This document shows, one piece after another, positions 11,734 to 23,930 of a stretch of DNA of 64,000 bases. Below the pieces are notes generated by a model, which saw nothing but the letters and a program-made list of their open reading frames with translations, made no database searches and had not been told where the DNA came from. Position 1 is the first letter of the stretch. Every line of letters starts with the position of its first letter. This DNA is from Cervus elaphus (taxonomy: Eukaryota; Chordata; Mammalia; Artiodactyla; Cervidae): the NCBI RefSeq assembly GCF_910594005.1, contig NC_057834.1:104621650-104685649 (forward strand). Direction: 5' to 3'. A program made the translations under genes and the position numbers.

Positions 11734-12199
11734 AAAAGGTGTAGGTAGAGTTGGGAAAGACTCTAATGTCCTGAAGCACAGTCATAATATGGACCTAAAA
11801 CAAGCCATTCTATTATCATTCTTGGGCAATAGGTAAGTTCCAAGAGAAGTGTATTATGGGAAATGATACTCCATTCTTCAGCACTCAACCAGTATAAAAT
11901 CTTCTCACTAAATCATTTAAATTCCAAAAAGAAATGAAAATCATGGCATATACCACTGCATTCAAAAGTATGTTTAAAAATAATATAACCTAAAATTATG
12001 ACATGGTATAGATACTCCTAGGCAAAAACTATTCTAATATAGAGAAAATGAATATCAATTCATAAATAAAACCAATGTTTTCTTGGGAGGGCCCTCATCC
12101 ATTGGGAGGGCCCCCTCTTTCTTTTCATTAAGCACAGAAAATAACACTAAAACTCTATAAATAAATTTGGCTGATGATCCAGTTTATAGCAATACTATC

Positions 12200-12320
12200 A
12201 TTTTTTTATTTCATTCAATACTGGTATATAGCACTTACTATGTATCAGGCTGTGTTCTAAGTGCTTGACATCATTAATTCCGTTATTCCTTACAACAAAC
12301 CCATCACTTGCCTGGCTGGT
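12200..12320 (-). mobile_element. MIR SINE fragment
   Basis: Reverse MIR core: 'gcacttactatgtatcaggc' and 'tgttctaagtgcttgacatc'. Short and diverged. Confidence 0.5.
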
Positions 12321-14143
12321 GTACTTTGCTCCTACTGTTTCATTATGCACATACTGTTCCATATAGGCAAGATGCAGAAACATGAGATTCTACTACTGCT
12401 AGTTTCTATTAAACCCCTCCTGAGAAAGTAACAACTACCACCTTTTGTGTTAGAATTGCAAGACTCTGAAATTACAAAAGTGAGAGTTTGCCATGTTCCA
12501 GGCTATGTCTGTTTGAAGTGGCTGATGGTTCTTTTGAAGTTTTCTGTTGCAGTTTTCTATACCATTCTATTGTAGACATTGAGGCTTATTTTCAATACTG
12601 CATGGAATCTTAACCAAATATACCATATTTAAATCAACAAAGGCTACAGAGCTAATCCCTTGAAAAATGCCTTCAAACAATTTATTTCACTTTCCTTAAC
12701 TAAGCCTTGCATTTCCACTACCAAGTCAGAGATTCTTGGTAAATTTCTAACATACTCTGTTGTATAACGCCACATACTTATCAAGAGGATTGGAAGTAAA
12801 AATAGTCATGGGAACTCACTAATAAAGTACAGTGTTAAACTATAATTACACCAATATTTTCAAGTAGAGGGAGCTATTGCATAAGAAGAAAACAGAAAGG
12901 AACAAAAAAAAAAGTACAGTGGTATATCAGAGGCAATCAGTGCAGTAATGTAAAAGAGCTGTCTGTTTTGTCACCGAAAACCATGAATCACAACACACTT
13001 TTTCATTCTGAAATATGAAACCATTACATTTTAAGTTTGACACGCTAATAAATAAGCTGTACCATTATGTCCTTCATTTAGGATGTCAGTTTTTGATGGA
13101 ACGCTTTTTTATTGGGGGGGAAGGGAAACTATATAATAGCTTATTCCCCTCATGAAATGCACAGAAAGCAGCCAGCATTACTTCTTATTAATAATTACTA
13201 AACATTCTCAGAGAAAACTGCAACAGTAAAATATACCAAAAGCAAATAAATGATTTCACTGGGTAGTGTAAGTCATCTCTGTAGTATCATATAACACCTA
13301 ATCAAAAAGTACTATTTTTAAGCCAAATAAATAGGTGAACTGGTTTTCAAGATGCAATCCAGTTGAAATGACAATTAGAAACATTTCAAAGGAAGATTAA
13401 CCAGGAAATAATGGAAATAGAAAATAGATTAATAGATTTCCTTTACAGAAAAATCATGGTGAGCACTTATTTCTACAAAATGCAACCGTCTTTCAACCAC
13501 AAAGTAGTACCAGGTGTGCTTGCTTACTAAAATTTATTCAGGCTTGGCCTTCCCAGTTATTTTGAGCACTAAATCTAATCTACTACTCCTTTTCCTGGAG
13601 GAGAGAACCCAACGGCAGCTTCCTTGTCACTTATAAAAAGACAAACCACCCACTTCTGGTGATACCCCATTATGGATAATCACCACTTTATTTTCTGTGA
13701 CGAGTTCTCTGACCAGGTGATTTCTCAAGTAGCTGAATGGAGTTACTTTAATGAGTAACAGTTATTTCCTTTCATGGTCATCACATGTAGTGGCCACCCT
13801 ATGGAAAAACAGCAGCTGTCACTGCCTACCAGGGCGGCTACTATTCTTAAGGCTTTGCCACATACAATATGCTTAAAAACCAAGTTGCTTCTCATCAGAA
13901 AAGTCTGTCTTCTGAAAATACTGACTATAATATCATACCCATGTTAAATACAACAAAATGTTATAAAGACATTTCTCACGACCTCTACCCAACTCCTAGA
14001 CTCTATCCAGATTTTTTTCAGGCCCCATCAGATTTTATCACCTTTTATCTTAACCTTAAAATCTCTGATTTTTCTTATTTTGGTAAATAACACTGCAAGG
14101 AACATCGTATTCAGTAATCAAGGTGTTGCTTTAAACTAAACAG

Positions 14144-14157
14144 CCAATAGGGGGCAC
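14144..14157 (+). promoter_or_regulatory. CTCF-like motif
   Basis: ccaatagggggcac matches the CTCF core CCASYAGRKGGCRC at every position but one (A at the S position). Motif match only; occupancy is not shown. Confidence 0.4.
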
Positions 14158-14656
14158 TAAATACCAACCACAAAAGACAAGATACATCATCTACTATGCA
14201 AGCCATCTCCTCCTCTGGTGTTTTTTTTCCTATTTATTCAAAACCCTTATATTCTTACATATGTTCTAACAGTATCCTATATGTTTGCTCTAACTCAACC
14301 ATTTATGAAAGTCATTCCCTACAAATCCATTAGGCACAACCAACTTTCATCAGGATGCTGCATGGGAAGACAGGAGCTCTAACCCGACTTCTCACTACTG
14401 AGCTATGAAATCCACAGAGAACCAATCTAACTGCTCTGTCTCAAAGGCGAATAAGTGCCTGAAGAAAAGTGCGTATGAGGATTTCTGAGGTCTCTTGAAG
14501 CGATTCTAATGTTTGATAGTTATAAACACAGGACGTTTCAACGTGGGAGGAAATCCAAGGTGACAAATAAACACCTCTTCTCCCATAGTCCCTGAGGGAC
14601 AGTGCCATAGGCCCAAGCACTTGCTTGCTCTCCCTTGCCCCTTCACTGAGTTGCTA

Positions 14657-14944
14657 CCTGCTGCTGCTGCTGCTGCTGCTACGTAGTCACTTCAGTCGTG
14701 TCCGACTCTGTGTGACCCCATAGACGGCAGCCCACCAGGCTCCCCTGTCCCTGGGAGTCTCCAGGCAAGAACACTGGAGTGGGCTGCCATTTCCTTCTCC
14801 AGTGCATGAAAGTGAAAAGTGAAAGTGAAGTCGCTCAGTCATGTCTGACCCCTAACGACCCCATGGACTGCAGCCCACCAGGTTCCTCCGTCCATGGGAT
14901 TTTCCAGGCAAGAGCACTGGAGTGGGCTGCCATTGCCTTCTCCG
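14657..14944 (-). mobile_element. BOV-A2 dimeric SINE with (CTG)n tail
   Basis: Two copies of the Bov-A unit in tandem on the minus strand, separated by 'agtgcatgaaagtgaaaagt', with a trinucleotide (CTG)6-7 run at its left end on the plus strand. This is the usual BOV-A2 dimer, tail repeat included. It explains the 62-codon ORF at 14779-14967. Confidence 0.9.
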
Positions 14945-14954
14945 AGTTGCTACC

Positions 14955-15800
14955 TAAGGCATATTAATTTGATCTTCTGTCTCTTCTATCCAGTCCTCTT
15001 CATTCCTGCTTCTCGTTAATTCTTGCCTATGCAACTGCTTCAGTCTCCCCAAAAGTCCACCTGCCTCCAGTCTTATCCACTTTAGTATATTGTTTACGGA
15101 GAGAAAATAATGATTTTTAAAGGTAAAAATGGGATTGCATTCAATTCCTCCTCTGCATAAAGCACTTCAATGACTCCACTGCCTTCAGAATAAAGTGCTA
15201 ACTCTTTGGCAGAGAAATTCCTTCAGATTCCCACTTTCGTCGGTTCTCCCTTTGATCCTCCCACATATACCACTGCCCACCTTCATTTGCCCCACACACT
15301 GCCCCAACAATCCAGAACTACTGAAGTTCAGGACTGTGAAAGGCACTGGCATGCTTCATGACATTCCGCAAACCATTCCATCGGCCAGAAATGCTTTCCC
15401 CGCCCCACTGCCCTTATCTGTATCTTAGCCACTAGAGTCAGCTCACATGTTTCCTCCAATGAGCAGCTTTCCCTATCTCCCAAAGAAGACTCAAGCACTT
15501 CCTACTCTGAATATCTCTAAACCTAAAAAAGACCTTCCCTTACAGCATTTTTCATAATATAGTTTCCTTATTGTCCCAACCTTTTAGAATAAGTAAGGCC
15601 CTTCTGCTAGATGTAGCCACAGCATGCTGCATTTTTTCCTATTACAACTCTTTTGACATTTTACTGGAATTATTTTAACTGTCTTCCCTACTAAAAATAA
15701 GCTTCATGAGTACAAGGATATGTTTGCTTATTGCTATTTTATTCCCAGGGCTGACTACAGAGCCTCCCACATAGAAGGGACTGAATAAAAGCTGAAACAT
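14955..15800 (+). mobile_element. L2 LINE 3' region, old
   Basis: Diverged but in L2 order: 'tgactccactgccttcagaa', 'ggccagaaatgctttccccg', 'gtttcctccaatgagcagct', 'taagcttcatgagtacaagg' and the terminal 'agaagggactgaataaaagc'. It accounts for the 77-codon ORF at 15195-15428. Confidence 0.65.
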
Positions 15801-15892
15801 CAAATGACTGAAGCTATTTAGTTTCATACTCTTTGCTGGACTGTAAGTACATCAAAGGCAAAGGCCACATCCCATCATTTGTAACAACCAAC

Positions 15893-16140
15893 CGTTAACA
15901 CTTACTGAGCTTTTGCCATGCCACCAGGCATGACTTAAATATCTTACATCTTTGAATCAGTTTAATCCTCACAGCAACGTGAGATAGGTTCCATTATCAT
16001 TCCTACTTTGCATATGAAAATACTAAGACAGAGGAAAAATAACCAAAACATACAATTCGTAAGTAATAGAACCAGAATTTAAACCAGCCAGTTAAGCTCC
16101 AGAGTTTATGCTTTTAGCCACTTATGAGATACAGCTTCTT
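15893..16140 (-). mobile_element. MIR SINE
   Basis: Reverse MIR: 'gttaacacttactgagcttt', 'tttaatcctcacagcaacgt' and 'gtaagtaatagaaccagaat'. Confidence 0.75.
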
Positions 16141-16349
16141 ATCTTAATGTAAGCATTTGCTGAATGAATGAATGTTGAGAAAAAGCAAACTGTCAGAACA
16201 TATATTTATTACCTTGCCAAAGTGTATAAAACTGAGCCCCTTAAATACCACACTTGACCACCAGAGGTTTATATGCTGGTACTTAGTCGAAAGTTAGAGA
16301 GTACAGAATGTACAGTGTGCCTACATAGACAGTTAAAACATGCGTTTGC

Positions 16350-16606
16350 TGATTTTATTTTCAATTTATTTTCTTTGACTCTGTTGAGTCTTGGCTGCAG
16401 CATGTGGGATCTTCATTGAGGCGCATGTACTCTCTAGTTCTGGTGCTCAGTTTCTCAAGTTGCAGCATGCAGGCTCCAAAGCATGCAGGCTTCAGTAGTT
16501 GCAGCAGGCAAGCTTAGCTGTTTGCAGCATGTGAGACGTTAGTCCCCCAACCTGTGTCCCCTGCGTTGCAAGGCAGATTCTCAACCACTGGACCACCAAA
16601 GAAGAA
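16350..16606 (-). mobile_element. CHR-type SINE, diverged
   Basis: Minus-strand head 'ttctttggtggtccagtggt' and 'agaatctgccttgcaacgca', then the 'gcatgtgggatcttcattga' style body on the plus strand. Older than the copy at 6551-7018 by divergence. Confidence 0.7.
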
Positions 16607-17859
16607 CCTTGCCAATATTAATTTACACTTAGGTTCTCAAGAATCCATTCCTTTGGTGAGCTAAGAACATTCACAGGTGAATACATACAAACATGTGACA
16701 ACCATTATGACTGAATGGATGGAATTCAAAGTCCTGAAGTGTCTATAAAAATGTATTATATGAATATTTGCATACATTCCCATAGATCAAAGAGACTGGA
16801 GTTCACATAAACTACAGCACTGTACAGGGGTGATTCAGTTGGAATTGGGCTTTCTCAGAGACAAGGGTATCAACCAGAAGATGTAGAGAGCTCTATCCTT
16901 AAAGCTGCCCCTAAACTAAAACAACAAACACAAGCAAGCAACCAAGGCAAACTCAGTGGAAAGGCACAAGCAGCAAATGTTACATAAAAAAGAGATAGAG
17001 GAAACAAAGGAGAAGAAAAGTTCTCACATTGAATAAACTGACCAATGCCTCAGTAAGAGGCATTTTTTAGAAAAACAGGAATAAGAGATATAAACCAAGG
17101 AGAGTTCTGACATGCAACATTTACATGTTTGTGATATTACTCCAATGAAGGAAAACAAAAATCAAGGTGTAACAATGACTTAACTACATGAATGCAAAAC
17201 AAAGGATAAATATGGGCTTGTTCTCGTTTTAAAAATCCACTCTGGGTGATGGATCAAATTTTTTAAAACATTAAATAATGGAATAAGAATGTACAGACCA
17301 CAAGAGGACGGCAAAGACATAGGCCATAGTTTATTTCAGGTAAAAAGTTGGGTATAAATTATTTACCTCAGATAACGTTCACACTTACTGTCAACTAGGT
17401 AAAATAAAATATAAAATTGGCCTATAGGAAACTCGTGAGAGGAAACATGGTAGCTTAATTCAATGTCACTGAAGCTCTCTGCTGATAGTTCACCACACCA
17501 AAACACCAGCTCTCCTCTTTGACAGGAGTCCTTCAGCAAAATGAAATGATTAGACAGAAAGTGCTCTACGAATCAGATCTCCTAAGCAATGAGTTCAATG
17601 TTGTGGTGACATTATTACAGAATCAGGCTACCGAGTTCTACTCCATAAATAGTTAGTCACATTAGTGTGAGGAATTGTGTTTCAAGGATAATTTGGAAGT
17701 CTCTATGTACATTAATTTCTGGATAACATGAGGCAGCTAGCACAGACTATTTGATAAAAGAATTGCTCCAGCTAAATAATGGTCAACTGAGAGAAAACTA
17801 TGAAAGTAACAAGGAGACAAATATCTGCTTCTTGAAGGGTATACTCATTTCTTTTTTGA

Positions 17860-18445
17860 CTTATTACCTTTTATTGTATTAAAATATATAACATAGGGCT
17901 TCCCTGGTGGCTCAATAGTAAAGAATCTGCCTGCCAAGGCAGGAGACATGGATTTGACCCCTGGTCTAGGAAGATCCCACATGCTGCAGAGAAACTAAGC
18001 TCATGCAACCATTGAGCCTAAGCTCTAGATCCTGGGAGCAACAACTACTGAGCCCACGGGCAGCAACTACTGAGGCCCGCATGCCCTAGAGCCTGTGCTC
18101 TGCAGCAAGAGAAGCCACTGCAGTGAGAAGTCTGTGCACCACAACTAGAGAATAGCCCCCGCAGCAATGAAGACCCAGCATAGCCAAAAATAAATAAATA
18201 CTATAAATAAAATATATAACATAAATTTACCATTTTAAGTGTACAGTTCAGTGGCAAGTATAGCCACATGGTTGTCTACTGTCACCACTATTCGACTCCA
18301 GGACATGTTTATCTTCCCAAACTGAAACGCCATGCCCCTTAAATGAGTTTCTATTCCCCCCCTCCCCCCGCCCCCTGCCCAATACTCAGTTTCTGGTAAC
18401 CACTATTATTTTTTCTGTCTCTATGAATTTGTTGTAGGTTTGAAG
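17860..18445. mobile_element. Old L1M 3' UTR-like fragment, split by a SINE
   Basis: The two halves are 17860-17895 and 18209-18445. Joined, they read the common L1M stretch '...ataacataaatttaccattt', 'taagtgtacagttcagtggc', 'ttcccaaactgaaacgccat' and a C-rich run followed by 'ttctggtaaccactattatt'. Orientation is left open. Confidence 0.6.
17896..18208 (+). mobile_element. CHR-type SINE, full length, with perfect 15-bp duplication
   Basis: Starts gggcttccctggtggctcaa, has a tRNA-like head and ends after 'agcatagccaaaaataaata'. It is flanked by aaaatatataacata at 17881-17895 and again at 18209-18223, a perfect target duplication. That fixes both ends and shows insertion into an existing L1 fragment. 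Confidence 0.92.
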
Positions 18446-20025
18446 ACTATACTCTTAAGTGTGGTAATAATTTTTTGAACCAAAGAGTAGTAAGTTAAAA
18501 TCTAAGTGAGTTAACAGCTAAAATTTGTTTTTAAAATAAGATCTCAAGGAAGTTATTGAAATGGAGAACATAGAAGAAACAATTAAGATTAAAAACAAGA
18601 CCACCAGCTATTTCATAGTAGAGGTAGGCAGAAGAAGGAATTGAGTGTAAAGAGGGGCAAAGCAAAGGTTCTTTTACACATGCACACATACACAGAGATG
18701 TGTAGCTCTTAATGAAAAAATAGTAAATCTGCAGGAGCTCTGATGCACAACTGGCATGAATTAAAATTTCCAGTGACCGATGTCAGTCAGGAAACAGGAA
18801 TCCAAACATTCTTCTAAAAAGAAGAAAATATAGATAAAGAAAAGACAGTGAAAACAGCCATTCAATCCACTAGTGGTAGAATGGGTGTGTATTAGAAGTA
18901 ACAAGTTTTGAGCCTCCAGCCTGACTATACAATTTCACAAGTTCTTGATTTCTCTGTGTCAATTTCCTCAATTGTAAAATGAGAAAGTTACACGACAGTT
19001 GTGACATGTGACACAGTTGTGATACGTGATAGTTGTGATCCATTTCCCCAACTCCCAAATCCTATGACTAAATTTGACAGAATAGTTTGAATCAAATTTG
19101 TTACTAATTCCTAACAGAAGTCACAAAACCACTATAAAAAGTAGAGAATGACAGAAGTTAATTCAAAACACAGCATCAGCAATGAAAAAGACTACACTTT
19201 GGTCACAAACGTGGAATAAATGTAGTCAGCAATGTCTTTTAAGGACTCAAAGAAATGCCACTTAACTACGCAATCTCTAACTTCCTGAGTATTCCACAAT
19301 CAAAACAAAAGATACAACAAAATATTTACATGTGCTCTTTTTTATGAGATGAATATTAAAGCAACTTTTTTTGGCCATTTCTTGATAGCAACAAAAGACA
19401 TGTCAGAGACTATTAGCTGAATTAAAATCACTAGCATAGCTCTGGTTTAAGATAACAGGATGTAATTAATTACACTAAAAGAGCATCTTTGACTTGACCA
19501 ATAAGCTAAGCATTTACTTTTAGGAAAGAGAAAGAAATGGATTTATAGTGAATGCAAGGCAATAACTAAATGATTCTAATGAATAATGACTATGCTATCT
19601 TATCAGAATCTAACCCCATTTTTTACTATTTTATAATATAGCCAAGTTGTACTCTAATCATACCAATTACCACAATACCATCACATTCAAACTATAAGTG
19701 CCCACAGAATACTTTCAGTGCACTCAAGATAAATTAAACTGATATGGTTCCTGGCTCCTTGTGTCTTATTACTTCCTAAATACTCTTAGGCATTAAGAAT
19801 AGATTTTTCCACACGTCATACGTAGAATGAAACAGTCCCTGAGCAGCACAGTAAGTACGGCACACAAGGCAATTAAAAGTGCAAGAGAAGAGAAGTGGAC
19901 AGAGAAACTTGCTAAAAGATCAACATGTAATCTAAAATAGAGGAAAAAATACATAAGCTTGCACATCATTCTATTCTGTATAGTTTCACATTTTAAAAAT
20001 CTATTTTTTTTTTCAATTTCTCCTT

Positions 20026-20330
20026 TATTTATTTATTTATTTTTTTTTTCCAGTGGGTTTTGTCATACATTGATATGAATCAGCCATAGATTTACATGTA
20101 TTCCCCATCCCGATCCCCCCTCCCACCTCCCTCTCCACCCGATTCCTCTGGGTCTTCCCAGTGCACCAGGCCCGAGCACTTGTCTCATGCATCCCATCTG
20201 GGCTGGTGATCTGTTTCACCATAGATAATATACATGCTGTTCTTTCTAAACATCCCACCCTCACCTTCTCCCACAGAGTTCAAAAGTCTGTTCTGTACTT
20301 CTGTGTCTCTTTTTCTGTTTTGCATATAAG
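20026..20330 (-). mobile_element. L1 3' end (ruminant L1-BT-like)
   Basis: Plus strand shows a T-rich start, then 'gtgggttttgtcatacattg', 'gattcctctgggtcttccca' and 'tctgtttcaccatagataat', known from the 3' part of ruminant L1 read in reverse. It ends where a long inverted repeat begins (20328). Confidence 0.75.
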
Positions 20331-20499
20331 TGAATAGTAAATATGTAAACAATTACAGCAGAGTCCCGTGACTTTATCTTTCCCCCTTCTTAATCTCCTA
20401 GTTGATATTCTCCTTGGATACTAAATATTGTCTCTGGATATTTCATCTTTTGAAAATTTTATATCATGCTGTAATTGTTTACATATTTACTATTCACTT
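20328..20499. repeat. Perfect 33-bp inverted repeat with 106-nt spacer
   Basis: The left arm is 20328-20360, the right arm 20467-20499, and they are exact reverse complements over all 33 bases; the spacer is 20361-20466. The arms start aagtgaatagtaaatatgta on the left, and the pairing stops at both ends with plain mismatches. Confidence 0.95.
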
Positions 20500-20629
20500 C
20501 TGGCCCAGGAATTTTACTATTTGTAAGGAAAACAAAACAAAATGAACCACACAGCTGTCCTTTATCTCAAAGCCCCACCATCACTTGGCTGAAATGGCTG
20601 AGATTCCACCAGGCTGATGGTAGTACTCA

Positions 20630-20985
20630 AGGACAAAGTCACACCCTCTATTATAACTCCATTACATCTGCCTACCAATGCAAGAGACACAGATTTGATC
20701 CCGGATCTGGGAATATCTTACATGCCACAGATCAGCTACGACCATGTGCCACAACTACTGAGCCTGTGCTCTAAAGCTGGGGAGCCACGGCTACTGAAGC
20801 CATGTGCCACAGCTACTAAAATCCTTGCACCCTACAGCCCATACCCTGAAACGAGAGCAATCACCACAACGAGAACCCATGCACTGAAACTAGAGAACAG
20901 CCCCTGCTCAGCACAACTAAGAAAAAAGTCCACAGAGCAATGAACACCCAGCACAGCCAAAAATAAATGAATAAAAATATAAAAA
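20630..20985 (+). mobile_element. CHR-type SINE, diverged
   Basis: Begins around 'catctgcctaccaatgcaag', runs through 'gccacaactactgagcctgt' and 'ctagagaacagcccctgctc', and ends 'agcacagccaaaaataaatg'. It accounts for the overlapping 99- and 108-codon ORFs at 20475-20943. Confidence 0.8.
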
Positions 20986-20994
20986 TATTTTAAA

Positions 20995-21120
20995 GTAACA
21001 TTAGTTGAAATGTGTATATACCTAACACAACTGAACTGTACACTTAAAAATTAAGATGGCAAATTTTATGCTATGTGTATTTTACCCAAAAAAATTTTTA
21101 GAAGAAAATGAGTTTATAAA
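20995..21120 (+). mobile_element. L1 3' tail fragment
   Basis: 'cacaactgaactgtacactt' followed by 'aaattttatgctatgtgtat' is the common end of older L1 copies. Confidence 0.5.
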
Positions 21121-21132
21121 TAAGATATATCC

Positions 21133-21258
21133 CTCAATGGACATGAGTTTGAGCAGGCTTCTGGAGTTGGTGATGGACAGGGAAGCCTGGCGTGCTGCAG
21201 TCCACGGGGTCGCAGAGAGTCAGACATGACTGAGCGACTGAACTGAACTAAACTGAAA
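21133..21258 (+). mobile_element. BovB 3' tail fragment
   Basis: 'aatggacatgagtttgagca', 'ggcgtgctgcagtccacggg' and 'actgagcgactgaactgaac' are the last ~120 bp of BovB. Confidence 0.9.
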
Positions 21259-21419
21259 CCAATATCCCATTATCTTCTAGAAAAAAACTATATTAGTTGA
21301 AAGTCATTATGATGCCGGAAAAGTATAAACACAGAAAACTTTTAAAAGCTTTATTTAAGTATTAGTTTTAAATTTTATTTTAATTTTCCAAACAAATTAC
21401 TCTCAGCTTAAGCTAAACA

Positions 21420-21610
21420 GTTACAGATACCAGCTGAGTGATACTGTTCAACCTGTTTAATCTCTGAGACTTGAGTTTCTCACTGTAAGTGGAAATGACA
21501 ATAATACAGATTTTGTAGAGTTATTAAAGGCATTAAATGAGATAAGGCATGATTAAGTACTTGGAAAGCCCACAGTAATCACTTCATAAGTGTTTTTACT
21601 CTTATTCTTG
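21420..21610 (+). mobile_element. MIR SINE, 3' two thirds
   Basis: 'ttcaacctgtttaatctctg', 'attaaatgagataaggcatg' and 'cttggaaagcccacagtaat' follow MIR order. Confidence 0.6.
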
Positions 21611-22440
21611 CTATAACTCCTTTTATTACTGTTTACCAGGAAGATGATGGAAAAGAAGTTGATTGGACATATGTGTTTGAGGAGTTAACAATTACCGTCT
21701 TATCTACTGCCTTCTAAATTCAACTGAGCATGTGTGTTTTAGACCAACAGTGCTATCAATTCCTAAACCATCCCTGATATTACCCTTACATTTTATTTAT
21801 TTTTTTTTTTGTTTTCTTTTACCCTTACATTTTAATACATGACAATGAAGTGTTGACCTCATACTCTCCAGATATGCAGACCTCTGCACCTAAAGGGAGG
21901 CTCTTGCTAAACCACCCCTGACAATACACTAAGGGAGGCTGAGGGCAGCATGGGCTACTTAGTCCTCACTCCCTCTTAAAGCAGACACTGAAAGACAGGA
22001 GCCACTCTACCCTGTGAGCTTCTCTGACAACCACCATCAAAGGACACAGGATGCTCTTCATTCTTTAGAGAAGATTCTGTGATTTTTTTTTTTTTCAGTC
22101 CTTGAAAGGGCAACCAGCACTCTGGGATATGTAGCACACAACATGCAGAACAAAACTTTGCCAACTTTGAAACCACACAGGAAAAACGGTAAGGAGTCCT
22201 ACTAGGAAACATAAGGTAAAACATGTACAGTTTCTACTCTCTGGGGGTGAACTGGCCATTGGGTCTTTAAAGAGCTTTGGCTAGATAAGAGGAGTAAGAG
22301 CAAGAGGCCACAAGGATTCAGGGAAACGTGAAGTCAACCTTCCGGGACCGTAATAAGTATTTGTCTCTGGAAAGAGAATTAGAAATTTTCATCATCTTTC
22401 ACTGAAGCCACAATTATGAAGAATCAGTGCTGTTTCTGGT

Positions 22441-22655
22441 CTAAAAGCCGTACTTTCACGCTGCTGGACCACAGACTTGGGAGCCCAGCTCCACTGCTTA
22501 CTAACTGGATGATCCTGGGCAAATTCCTTAGCCTCCTGTCATCAGGTTTCTCATCTATAAAATGAGGATGACTGTAGGACGTACCTCAAGGTGCTATAGA
22601 GACAACTAAACCAGTGCGTATAAGCAGGATATGATTACTGGCTGTTATTATCATC
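22441..22655 (+). mobile_element. MIR SINE
   Basis: 'gcttactaactggatgatcc', 'tgggcaaattccttagcctc' and 'tcatctataaaatgaggatg' in MIR order. Confidence 0.75.
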
Positions 22656-22970
22656 ATGTGAAATGGTAACCATATCTTATAAATATTAGAAAATTTGTCA
22701 AAGAATTTTTTTCATTAAAAGGAATAAAACATGAAAGTTTAGATAGATATTAAACAGTTCACAGTTACTAAAGAAAATAAAGACAGGAAATCAGGGTCAA
22801 GTTATCAACTCTAGGACATTCCTGTGCCTACTACCTGTTTGTGTACAAAGCGTGCCTCAGTTCCCCATGAGGCCTCTCTGGATCCTAAGAAACAATTATC
22901 ACAAAGTCTCCTAGCCTCACTTCTACCATTGCTAAAATCATAATGTATTATAGAGAATTGTCCCAAAGTC

Positions 22971-23149
22971 TGTTTCCTTCATTCTATTTTAACATACATT
23001 TATTTATCCACTGTCACTTTACTCCCAGTTGAATTTAAACTCCATAAGGACACAGGGTCTCTTACCTACTTTGTTTATTTCTATATTCCCAGTGTCTGGA
23101 ACAATGCCTAGCATAGAAGATGCCCCATATACATTTGTTAAATAAGATC
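22971..23149 (+). mobile_element. L2 LINE 3' end
   Basis: 'ttgaatttaaactccataag', 'gacacagggtctcttaccta' and 'tggaacaatgcctagcatag' are a typical L2 3' end. Confidence 0.65.
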
Positions 23150-23329
23150 TTGAAAGGAAGTGGATCCTTTCATCTTTATATCCCCATGCCAGTTCATAAA
23201 TGAATAATAATTTCTGGAAGGAGATAATGAATAATAAGTATAGCAAGTCTATGCTTAGACTTTATTTTTACAAATCATCATCATCATTTTTCAGTAACTA
23301 GGAACACATTATTTTATATCCAGAAAAGC

Positions 23330-23480
23330 ATAGGCATTTATATACATCTTTTATTTAGTTTTTATAGCTTTAAAAGACAAATATTATTTCTATTTTAGAG
23401 ATTATTATATAAGAAAGATTAACAGGCTTGTCCAAAGTCCTAGGAGGACGTCATAGCCAGAGACGAATCCTGGTCCTTTC
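23330..23480 (-). mobile_element. MIR SINE fragment
   Basis: 'gattaacaggcttgtccaaa', 'gtcctaggaggacgtcatag' and 'ccagagacgaatcctggtcc' resemble reverse MIR. Diverged. Confidence 0.45.
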
Positions 23481-23847
23481 TGGTGCTATGTTCACAGTGG
23501 CATCCTGGTGAACATAATACCTGATTAAAGTAAAACACAGACGGAACTGCCATAAGCAAAACTTGAGCCCTAGAAAGGGGTATGTCAAATCAGGCAGATG
23601 ATCTCCTTTCATGCCTCATTAACAAATTAGGCTTTTGGTACCAGAAGGAGGCCACATCACTGTCCAGCCCTCACTGGGAGAGCATGGCTTCTCTGGATCA
23701 TTGCCCAGCTCCAGACGACACCCACAAACAGGGCAGCACAGCACAAACCACCGTGCCTTAGGAAAACAGGTTCGTAATACCTGTTGGTGGATCTGATTCC
23801 ATCCTTCTGTCACACTCTAGGAAGGGCTATGACTTTCATCTACTAGC

Positions 23848-23930
23848 ATGGTTCTCAACACTGACATCAGAATCCAGTGGGAACTTGCAAAGCACACCCA
23901 CACATAGAGGTAGACTGGTGATGAAACACC
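23848..23930 (+). mobile_element. MER5-like fragment
   Basis: 'atggttctcaacactgacat' and 'cagtgggaacttgcaaagca' recall the start of MER5A. Short, so uncertain. Confidence 0.35.

Noticed and set aside
20328..20499. microRNA precursor
   Set aside because: The 106-nt loop is far longer than in known animal pre-miRNAs and the stem is perfect, unlike a typical precursor. Small RNA data could change this.
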